Source: Methylobacterium sp. Leaf108
GTDB lineage: Bacteria; Pseudomonadota; Alphaproteobacteria; Rhizobiales; Beijerinckiaceae
Reading direction: 5' to 3'
Assembly (NCBI RefSeq): GCF_001423265.1
Contig: NZ_LMND01000010.1
Span: 852-34,563, forward strand
DNA length: 33,712 nt
Shown here: positions 27,184-33,712 of the stretch, piece after piece
How the letters are laid out: every line of letters starts with the position of its first letter
Position numbering within the stretch: the stretch's first letter is position 1
Notes under the pieces: generated by a model
Told to the model about the DNA's origin: nothing
Databases searched by the model: none
The model's input: only the letters and a program-made list of their open reading frames with translations
Position numbers and translations under genes: made by a program

Positions 27184-27431
27184 TGTCATCCGAACAATTT
27201 GCTGATCACGTCGATGTCGTGGCTCCGCTAGATGTTTGGTCCCGGCATTTGGTGGAGCGGGTTTGACCTGAAGCGACCGGGCTCGGCGGCCCATGCTGTG
27301 CAGATACCCTCGTCGGGCGTGAGACCACGTAGAGTCTTCAGGGGGCGGCCGAAGTTCGAGGCGCTGACGAAGTCGGCCAGATGGACGCGGAGCTGCTCGT
27401 GGCTGTCATAGTGGTAGCGCTTGACCGTCAC
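27184..27431 (-). pseudogene. IS481-family transposase, C-terminal fragment
   Basis: On the minus strand 67 residues from 27431 to a stop at 27228 match the end of IS481 integrase-core transposases: VKRYHYDSHEQLRVHLADF, ASNFGRPLKTL and GLTPDE, with HQMPG near the stop. Sequence at 27184 (TGTCATCCGAACAATT) has the TGT start expected of an IS481 terminal repeat. The upstream two thirds are absent: at 27436 the IS5-family element begins, and beyond it the sequence belongs to an integrase, not to IS481. Confidence 0.75.
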
Positions 27432-27435
27432 GTCC

Positions 27436-28212
27436 TCAGAGCGCCTGATAAAGCCGTTTGATCGGATTGAGGGTGATGAGGCTGGCCGCGAGTCTGGTGA
27501 AGGCTTCGTGGATGTCGGCGCGTCGCTCGTAACGAACGGGCAGGCGCCGGAAGCGGTTGAACCAGGCGTGGGTACGCTCCACGACTCAGCGGTGGCGACC
27601 GAGTTTCTCGCGGCTCACGATACCTCTGCGCGCGATGCGCGGCACGATTCCGCGCGCCCGGCATTCGTGCCGGCGGGACCTGGCATCATAGGCTTTGTCG
27701 GCGTGCCGCTTGTCTGGACGGCATCGCGGTCGCCCGCGCCGACCACTCCGCACGCTGTCGTGCCGGTTGGCCCGCTCAGGCAGAAGCCGAGCGAGGTACC
27801 GCACGCTCAGGTGACGAGGTGGCGCTTGGTGCCCGGCTCGCCCCGGTCCGTCGGGTTCGAGCCGGTGGCAGGCCCCCTTTTTGGCCGGGACGGACGCGCT
27901 GTCCAGGCAAGCCCGGCTCCAGTTGATCTCGCCCGCTGCGTGCAGGCGCTCCAAAAGCACGTGATGCAGGCGGCTCTCCACGCCCGCCGCTTGCCAATCC
28001 CGCAGCCGACGCCAGCAAATCATGCCGGAGCCGCACCCCATCTCGGCTGGCAGCATCTCCCACGATAGCCCCGAGCGCAGCACGAACAGGATACCCGCCA
28101 GCGCAGCCCGGTTCTCGATCGGACGACGCCCACCCTTCGGACGCGGCCGAGGCGGCGAGAGGAGCGGAGCGATCTCATCCCAGAGATCATCGGGGAGAAG
28201 CAGTCTGACCAT
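27436..28212 (-). pseudogene. IS5-family (IS1031-like) transposase, frameshifted and with a TGA
   Basis: The start is ATG 28212 (MVRLLLPDDLWDEIAPLL), followed by the family blocks FVLRSGLSWEMLP and CLDSASVPAKKG (first aspartate). A frameshift follows: the expected TGSNPTDRGEPGTKRHLVT is readable in another frame. The frame returns at ANRHDS, with PDKRHADKAYD and ECRARGI. After LGRHR a TGA at 27586-27588 replaces the usual tryptophan, and the remainder VVERTHAWFNRFRRLPVRYE runs in frame to TGA 27436. The gene is dead by several changes. Confidence 0.8.
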
Positions 28213-28261
28213 GCCAAATCAACCGTGAAAACCCCGCTCGGTGCTGTTCTGTCAGACGCTC
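27439..28261 (-). mobile_element. IS5-family insertion sequence, about 823 bp
   Basis: The ends GAGCGCCTGATAA (27439 onward) and, on the opposite strand, GAGCGTCTGACAG (ending at 28261) form imperfect terminal repeats. The flanking trinucleotides are TCA (27436-27438) and TAA (28262-28264). Both fit the TNA target pattern of IS1031-type elements but are not identical, so this is not a clean insertion. Different broken genes lie on the two sides, consistent with IS-mediated deletion or recombination. Confidence 0.7.
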
Positions 28262-28531
28262 TAAGCACTCAAGGCGCCCCTTAGCTAGAAGCATCCGTAG
28301 CGCATTTGCATCCTTCATCTGACGCCGGGCGGCCTCGAAGTCTCTCTCACCCTTTGCCTGAGGCAATCGAAGGCGAGCCAGCGCCACGCGGTGCTCTTTG
28401 GTCCTCAGGCTCTTGGTGATGTGCGTTCGTCCGAGTTCCTGAACCAGCTCCAGGGGCACCCGCATACGCAGGTAGTACGTCCCACCGCGCGTCGTGAGGT
28501 TCGGGTAATGGGCCACGGGTTCATCCGCCAT
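28262..28531 (-). pseudogene. Integrase (tyrosine recombinase) N-terminal fragment, DUF6538-type
   Basis: From ATG 28531 about 90 residues match the N-terminal DUF6538 segment of phage-type tyrosine recombinases: LTTRGGTYYLRMRVP, ITKSLRTKEHRVALARLR and the following charged helix. The frame then runs into the end of the IS5-family element. The core-binding and catalytic domains are missing, so the gene cannot work. It marks the former integrase end of the genomic island that includes the methyltransferase and DUF5681 genes. Confidence 0.7.
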
Positions 28532-28870
28532 GTGTCACAATCCTGTGTCACAGTCGCGCTAACGAGCCCGTTTTCTCTCAGTATTTTGTTCCGCCACAAG
28601 CACTTAGGGGTGTAGTGGTGGGGCACGCATCGCTGCCAAACCAGTCTCTGGCGCCGTTTCCCTGCTAACAGGGAAAATAACAGGGAAAACGGCGCGATGC
28701 AGCGCCCAATCGTGATTTTGGCAGCCAATACTGATGCGGAAGCAACGACTTAAGGAGCAATTCCGTGTGCGGCGGAACAGGGAATTGGTCCTGGCCAAAC
28801 AGGCATGCGTTTGGTCAAAATAGATCATTCGTCTGTCCGGATCAGGGACCGCACGGGGTCAAACGCAGAA
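28532..28870. other. Intergenic region beside the integrase stub
   Basis: No gene was found here. The main structure is the long inverted repeat at 28651-28695. The word CAGGGAA occurs again at about 28778. A tRNA gene, often the target of such integrases, was looked for and not seen. Confidence 0.5.
28651..28695. repeat. Long inverted repeat (hairpin) near the integrase stub
   Basis: Left arm GCGCCGTTTCCCTG (28651-28664) pairs with CAGGGAAAACGGCGC (28681-28695), differing only by one extra base. The 16-base spacer contains another CAGGGAAAA copy, so direct and inverted repeats are mixed. It lies about 120 bp upstream of the integrase stub. It could be a recombinase-binding or excision site, or a transcription-related hairpin. 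Confidence 0.65.
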
Positions 28871-28898
28871 AGCCGGAGAGCCGCGGGGCTCTCCGGCT
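28871..28898 (-). terminator. Intrinsic terminator of the DUF5681 operon
   Basis: A perfect 12-bp GC-rich stem (AGCCGGAGAGCC and its complement) closes a 4-nt loop, 32 bp beyond the DUF5681 stop codon. On the minus strand it is followed by TTTCTGCGTTT, so it fits a rho-independent terminator for the methyltransferase-DUF5681 transcript. Confidence 0.8.
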
Positions 28899-28930
28899 GC
28901 ATCGGGTTCGAGGAAACAGAGGGGAGAAGT

Positions 28931-29398
28931 TCAGGTCCCTATCGGCTTCGAGACAACGTCGCCTGGGCTGACGAACCTGACCTCGATGCCAGGATGATAC
29001 CTCAGTCGATCGTCGAGGGCTGTACGCCCCTCTTGCTGCGAATGGCCATCGGCCTCCGTCGCCGGCGCCAAAGCCTTGATGTTATCGAAGAGCAGCTTGG
29101 CGGCCTTCATGTCGCCTTGCAGCGCCTTCAACAGTAGCTGTTGGGCGAGCGCCTCGATCCGGGTCGTCCGGGTGGTGCGGCCATTCTTGGTGACCGCAAT
29201 CGACTCACGCGCGGCCTGGGTGAGGACGTCCAGAAGATCGCGCCGGCCGAACGGCGCCGAGCCTTTGTGCGGTCGGCCGCGCGGGTTGCCGGATCGACCC
29301 TTCGGGAAGCGATGGTCGGCCGGCGGTTTGCCATAGCCGACCTCATAAGCGGTGGATCGCTTCGGTCCGACCATCGTGCCGCTCGAGCGTTCGGACAT
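28931..29398 (-). CDS. DUF5681 domain-containing protein
   Basis: A 155-aa basic protein. The N-terminal DUF5681 signature includes YEVGYGKPPADHRFPKGRSG followed by NPRGRP, then an alpha-helical segment with RRDLLDVL, TKNGRTTRTTRIEALAQQL and MKAAKLLFDNI. Such proteins commonly stand between a ParB-type DNA methyltransferase and a phage-like terminase, so a DNA-packaging or DNA-binding role is inferred. ATG at 29398 overlaps the methyltransferase stop as TAATG, so translation is coupled; a second ATG lies eight codons on. The expected terminase is absent downstream, where a terminator and an integrase stub follow. Confidence 0.8.
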   Translation of the reverse strand: MSERSSGTMVGPKRSTAYEVGYGKPPADHRFPKGRSGNPRGRPHKGSAPFGRRDLLDVLTQAARESIAVTKNGRTTRTTRIEALAQQLLLKALQGDMKAAKLLFDNIKALAPATEADGHSQQEGRTALDDRLRYHPGIEVRFVSPGDVVSKPIGT

Positions 29399-30747
29399 TA
29401 CGCAGCCTCCGCGATCGAGGCAGGGTCCATACGGGTCGATCGGACCTCGTCCCAGGGCTCGTCGGTTCCCTCGAGGATGGAGTCGCGTCCCGTGAACGCC
29501 TGCCAACGCCGGATCGCGACATCGACATAGACGGGATCGAGTTCGAGCACCCTGGCTTCACGCCCCGTCTTCTCCGCTGCGAGCAACGTCGTGCCGCTGC
29601 CGGAGAACGGATCGAGCACGATCGCACCGCGACGGGTGACATCCTTGATCGCATCCACGACCAGGGCCACCGGCTTGACCGTGGGATGCAGCGCCAGATC
29701 GCCTGCGCCCTTGAAGGTGTTGACTCCGGAATAGCTCCATACGTTCGAACGATTGCGTCCGTGCCGGCCGAGTTCGACGTTGTTGGTATGGCTGGCCGTG
29801 CCGACCTTGTAGAGCGCGATCAACTCGTGCTGGGAGCGGTACAACGATCCCTGGCCTGGGTTGGTCTTGCTCCACACAATGAGGTTCTTCTGCTCGCCGT
29901 AGAGCCCACAGGTGGCGCCATGCAGTTCAGGCAGGTGGCGCCAATCCATGCACACGTAGTGGAGAGCGCCGTCACGTGAGACCGCGACCGCATGCCCGAG
30001 GCTCTCGCTCAGGAAGGCTGTGAAGGCTTGCGCCGTCATCTCACCCGAACCCATGACGAACTCGCCGTGCTGGATACGGCCACGGCCCATGACGTGACCG
30101 CTGATGGGTACGTTGTAGGGCGGATCGGTGAAGACCATGTCGGCTTCACGCCCGCCCATCAGACGCTCCACCTCGATGCGGTTGCAAGCGTTGCCACACA
30201 GGATGCGGTGCGGACCGAGCTGCCAGAGATCGCCGAGCTGCGAGACCGGTGCGTCCGGTTCATGCACCTCGTCCTCGCGCGAAGCGAGGCGCTCCTCCTC
30301 CAGATCAGCGGTCAGCAGGTCGAGTTCAGCGATCTCGAAGCCGGTGACGGAGAGATCCAGGTCGATCTCGGGCAGATGGATGGCGAGTTCGCCGAGTTCG
30401 AGGGCAAGCGTGCTGCGATCCCAGCCGGCCAAGGTAGCGATCTTGTTGTCGGCGATCGCATAGGCACGCTTCTGCATCTCGCTGAGGTGATCGAGCCGGA
30501 CGGTCGGGACTGTGGAGAGGGCGAGCTGCCTGGCGGCCAACAAGCGTCCGTGTCCGGCGAGCACGAATCCGGTCTCGTCGACGACGAGCGGCACGGTGAA
30601 GCCGAACGCTCTGATGCTATCGGCAATCTTGGTGATCTGCTTCTTGGAATGCGTACGGGCGTTGCTCGGGTTGGCCCTGAGGGCAGTCGGAGCCTGGTCG
30701 AGGATGGTCAACCCGGCCGTTGGGAAAGCAGGCGCATTCGTCGTCAT
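29398..30747 (-). CDS. ParB-N domain DNA methyltransferase (N4/N6 type)
   Basis: A 449-aa protein. The ParB-like N-terminal domain (about 14-110) has NPSNARTHS and the GHGRLLAA motif. The methyltransferase domain has DPPY at 208-211 and the SAM-binding FSGSGTT at 381-387. DPPY before FxGxG is the beta-class order, giving N6-adenine or N4-cytosine methylation. No restriction enzyme is adjacent, so it is an orphan enzyme of the kind carried by prophages and integrative elements. I chose ATG 30747, with GAAGGA upstream; an ATG at 30780 is in frame. It is coupled to the DUF5681 gene by TAATG. Confidence 0.92.
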   Translation of the reverse strand: MTTNAPAFPTAGLTILDQAPTALRANPSNARTHSKKQITKIADSIRAFGFTVPLVVDETGFVLAGHGRLLAARQLALSTVPTVRLDHLSEMQKRAYAIADNKIATLAGWDRSTLALELGELAIHLPEIDLDLSVTGFEIAELDLLTADLEEERLASREDEVHEPDAPVSQLGDLWQLGPHRILCGNACNRIEVERLMGGREADMVFTDPPYNVPISGHVMGRGRIQHGEFVMGSGEMTAQAFTAFLSESLGHAVAVSRDGALHYVCMDWRHLPELHGATCGLYGEQKNLIVWSKTNPGQGSLYRSQHELIALYKVGTASHTNNVELGRHGRNRSNVWSYSGVNTFKGAGDLALHPTVKPVALVVDAIKDVTRRGAIVLDPFSGSGTTLLAAEKTGREARVLELDPVYVDVAIRRWQAFTGRDSILEGTDEPWDEVRSTRMDPASIAEAA

Positions 30748-31315
30748 GATGCGGATGTCCTTCAAGAGCGCGCACGACATCGAGCCCGCGTGCCGAAGGG
30801 CAGCAGGGTGAAGGTCGGCGCAGTGGTTTGGAGAAGGGCTGCTCAGGCCCAGCGACAGGAACGCCCCGGAGCGGATGCGTCGGGGTGCCGAAACAAGCAA
30901 TCGCGCAGCGAGCCGTTCAGGCGCACCGTTCGAAAAAGATAACGATTGCTGGCAAGTCAGAGCGGGTCCCTGCGGACACACGACTTCTGACTTATTGAAA
31001 ATGCACAGTTTGACCGTCGGGTGTCAAGATCATTCGTGCGGTGCCCGAGCAACGTTGCTCGCTCGCCACTCCGACCTTGTCCCCGGGCAAATACCGGTCG
31101 CGTTTCGTCCCGATCCACTGAGTCGTAACTTACAGTTGCCATCCGAACCCGTAAGTTGCAGACGCTCACCCGCAGCCGCCCCATGCTAGCTGGTCGACGA
31201 GTCCACCGAGACTCTATAACCATGTCCAACAGCATCGCTCAGCCGCGACCGAAACCTAATACCAACCGGCATTAATCATAACCGATAGGCCCACTGGCGC
31301 AGTCCGATGGACAGG
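30748..31315. other. Intergenic region upstream of the methyltransferase
   Basis: No supported gene occupies this 568-bp stretch. It contains a perfect 14-bp palindrome GAGCAACGTTGCTC (31047-31060). Inverted arms GTAACTTAC (31125-31133) and GTAAGTTGC (31151-31159) match at 8 of 9 with a 17-bp spacer. The second pair could be an operator or the end of a mobile element. The promoter of the methyltransferase operon should lie here, but no boxes were assigned. Confidence 0.45.
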
Positions 31316-31877
31316 AATCGCTTACGTCTTTGGCATTACCGGCACGAAGGCGCTCGCCGCCAAGGTCGAGCCGACCGCTAATCATATCTGGGTGGTGCGG
31401 GCCCTATGCGACAAGGAGGCGGTGCGTGGTTTTGCAGAGACCACCTACGCTGCCAAGTCCTGGCGGCAGCAGCGCTGCGTCGCCGCCCGCATTGAGGCCA
31501 CACGGCTCGGCCTCGACATCCGCTACATGGTCACAAACATCGCCACTGGCACGCCGAAATGGCTCTACGCCCAACTGTACTGCACCCGCGGTCAGGCCAA
31601 AAACCTGATCAAGCTGCACAAAGGCCAGCTCGCTTTTGACCGCACTTCCTTCCGGCACCCGGCCGCCAATCAGATGCGGCTCGTCCTCCACACCGCGGCC
31701 TACTCGCTGATGCTCGCCCTACAAGACGCCACCCCGACCACGCATCGCCTTGCCAAAGCCGAGTTCACGACGATCCGGCTGCGGCTGCTCAATATGCGTC
31801 AGAGCAGACACACGATCCCGCTCGACGTCAGCACAAAGCACGGCGTCAGCCGAACCACAGTGAATAAGATGGATTAA
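31316..31877 (+). pseudogene. IS1380-family transposase, C-terminal fragment
   Basis: The plus strand, in one open frame, reads IAYVFGITGTKAL near 31320, then IRYMVTNIATGTPKWLYAQL, YCTRGQAKNLIKLHKGQLAFDRTS and ANQMRLVLHTAAYSLM, ending at TAA 31877. These are the conserved C-terminal blocks of IS1380 transposases, including the glutamine/lysine-rich helix and the DRTS motif. The N-terminal half with the first catalytic aspartates is missing, and the 5' boundary is not marked by a repeat. The fragment is inactive. Confidence 0.75.
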
Positions 31878-32276
31878 TTCGTCTTCTTAAGCAGCATCTT
31901 GGCACTGTGTATCTAACATATATATCTATCTCGAATGCCATATCAAATGTTCGGCCTCATCGCGTATTATTCATGCTGGAAGTGAGGCTGAGGACGGTAG
32001 TTTCAGTGTTGCTCCGAGGCATCGGTTACCAAAGATTTACGAGGGGGAGCGATCGATCCTCAAAATGAAATTGTCTGTTTCCTCGCGACATGGTTTAAGT
32101 CGGGGATCTGGCGTCCATCGCACAATGATGAATGTTCGGCAAAATTGTTTGATCTCAATTTTATCGTCATGCCGCGTTTTGATGCAAGCTTAGTCCTTTG
32201 TTGGATTTTTGATTTGCATATATTTTAAAAAGCGGAATCAGCCGATAAATTTGATCTGATTACGAAGGTTGTGTGG
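31878..32276 (+). promoter_or_regulatory. AT-rich region upstream of the right-hand RTX gene
   Basis: This 399-bp region is AT-richer than the rest of the window. A possible sigma-70 promoter is TTGTTG (32198-32203), a 17-bp spacer and TATTTT (32221-32226), ending 50 bp before the RTX start codon. The hexamers are imperfect, and AT-rich DNA makes chance matches likely. No gene was found. Confidence 0.35.
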
Positions 32277-33712
32277 ATGACGACGTTTAAATTCAGCGAC
32301 GTGGTTGGCAAAACCATCGCTTTTAATCCAGATGCGCCGTCATCTGACGTTCTATTGTTCGAGTCCGGAAACGCAAATTCATTGCGCATTGAGCAGGACG
32401 GGGCTGATGTTATCGTATTTATTTATGGCCAATTGGTCCGCTTTGCGAACCTGAATTTTGCTGCTTTGATCAGCGCGAGTTTTAGTTTCTCAAATGGTGA
32501 CCTTGTAAAGTTAGATTCATCCGGAGGCGACATATTATCGACTAACACAGGTAGCGATTACGTCAACATTACAAAAGGTGGAAGCGATACAGTTACTGCT
32601 GGTAGTGGGAACGACCTCATTGTTGTAGGGTCAGCCCTTGACGTAGCGGACAGAATAGACGCTGGCGTAGGTACGGCCGATGAACTGCGACTTTCCGGGA
32701 GCTATGCTAGCACCATTTCACTGACGGCCACGACGATCACCGGGGTCGAGACCATCCGGGCAGGGGTGAACAGTCAGATCCGTTTGCAGCTAGCTGACAA
32801 TACCGTCGCCAGCACGACCCCAGATGCTGTCTCCCACCGCCTGACCTATGACGGCTCTATGCAGACGCAGGCGGATCTCACCTTTCTCGACGGCTCGAAC
32901 GTCACGAGCGGAACGCTGTTTGTTAACACAGGCGCTGGCAACGATACCCTGATTGGAGGCTCTGGAGGCGATGTGCTAAATGCCGGTGACGGCAATGACT
33001 CCGTGTCAGGTGGTGGCGGGAACGACACGATCACAGGTGGTCTCGGTCAGGAGACACTGACGGGCGGAGCCGGCAACGATGTCTATACGTTCGGGTTTGG
33101 CATTCCACGTAGCGAAAGCGCGCCGAATCTGGCCGACACGATCACGGACTTCGAGGGACGTGGCACTGCCGGCGGCGATCTTATCAGCTTGCCTGGCTTC
33201 AATAATTATCTGCCCCTCGCGTTCAACATCAATCCGATTGCCTTCAGTTTCGTTGGGTTCGGCACCTCGGGGTCGCAACCGGGCGCAAACGCCGGCGACG
33301 GGTTCGTCGATGTGTTTTGGCGCTACAATGCGGCACTGACCCAGAACGAGATCTGGGTCGACGCGAACGACGACGGCCAATTCAGTGAAGTCGATATGCT
33401 GATTTTCCTGCCGAGGACGGCAGACGGCTCGACCACGATCGAGTTTAACGACTTCGTCAACAACTTTCCTGTCATCCGTCTCACTGAAACGGACGATGCT
33501 TTCGTCGCTTCGGATGCTGCTGAAACGATTTACGCTCTCGGGGGCGCAGACAGCGTCTTGGGAGCGGGAGGTAGCGACATCATCTATGGTGGGCTCGGCA
33601 ACGATAGATCAGCTTCAAGGTGGGGACGGCGGCGATCTGCTCAGAGGCGGCGATGACGGAGATAACCTCGATGGCGGCCTCGGGGCCGACACGCTCTACG
33701 GCGGCATCGGGA
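32277..33712 (+). CDS. RTX calcium-binding protein (partial, frameshifted near the right edge)
   Basis: N-terminal part of a probable type I-secreted RTX protein. ATG 32277 is preceded by AAGG at 9 nt; a GTG at 32271 is too close to that site. Residues 1-90 form a beta-rich domain with no assigned family. GGxGxD turns follow at about 95-125 and again at about 225-275, separated by beta-rich segments (SGSYASTISLTATTITGVET). A further domain at 275-405 has VDVFWRYNAA and IWVDANDDGQFSEVDM, an EF-hand-like acidic loop. RTX turns resume at about 410. Near 33604 an extra four bases (GATA/AGAT) shift the frame and a TGA follows at 33654; in the shifted frame RTX repeats continue to the window edge. 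Early codons are AT-richer than the neighbours, which hints at recent acquisition. Confidence 0.75.

Noticed and set aside
30957..31235. Minus-strand frame of 92 codons upstream of the methyltransferase gene
   Set aside because: It has no recognised motif, is rich in arginine and serine as expected of random GC-rich DNA, and spans the inverted repeats.

Overview
The window looks like chromosome or megaplasmid DNA of a GC-rich alphaproteobacterium, most likely Methylobacterium/Methylorubrum or a close Rhizobiales relative. The grounds are high-GC codon use, RTX (hemolysin-type calcium-binding) proteins, a methanogen-output-domain protein beside a HisKA_3 kinase, and IS5, IS481, IS1380 and IS701-like debris. 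No rRNA, tRNA or CRISPR array was seen. Layout: (1) 1-2484, minus: a large RTX protein with a P-domain-like N-terminus, open at the left edge and frameshifted by a 100-bp tandem duplication. (2) 2913-5290, minus: a three-gene signalling cassette of a MetOD1-like cysteine protein, a HisKA_3 histidine kinase and a NarL/FixJ response regulator. (3) 5424-21426, minus: a secretion locus transcribed in the order giant two-domain animal-type haem peroxidase/RTX protein (3226 aa), PrtD-type ABC exporter, membrane-anchored RTX protein, HlyD-type adaptor. (4) 21598-23628: an IS701-like element inserted at the tip of an IS5-family remnant, just upstream of the peroxidase control region. (5) 23719-27154: a PhcB-like SAM methyltransferase gene divergent from a membrane GGDEF-EAL protein. 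(6) 27184-31877: a decayed mobile island with an IS481 fragment, an IS5-family pseudogene, an integrase stub, a DUF5681 protein, a ParB-methyltransferase and an IS1380 fragment. (7) 32277 to the right edge, plus: a second RTX protein, also frameshifted. The most interesting system is the peroxidase/type I secretion locus. A huge calcium-binding protein with two haem peroxidase domains is followed by its probable ABC exporter, a second RTX protein with an unusual N-terminal membrane segment, and the adaptor. No outer-membrane TolC partner is present, so a distant one is presumably used. The MetOD1/kinase/regulator cassette lies directly downstream on the same strand and may control it. The architecture recalls MopA, the Mn(II)-oxidising haem peroxidase of Aurantimonas and Erythrobacter, but that function is inferred here. 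All three RTX substrates would need calcium to fold outside the cell.
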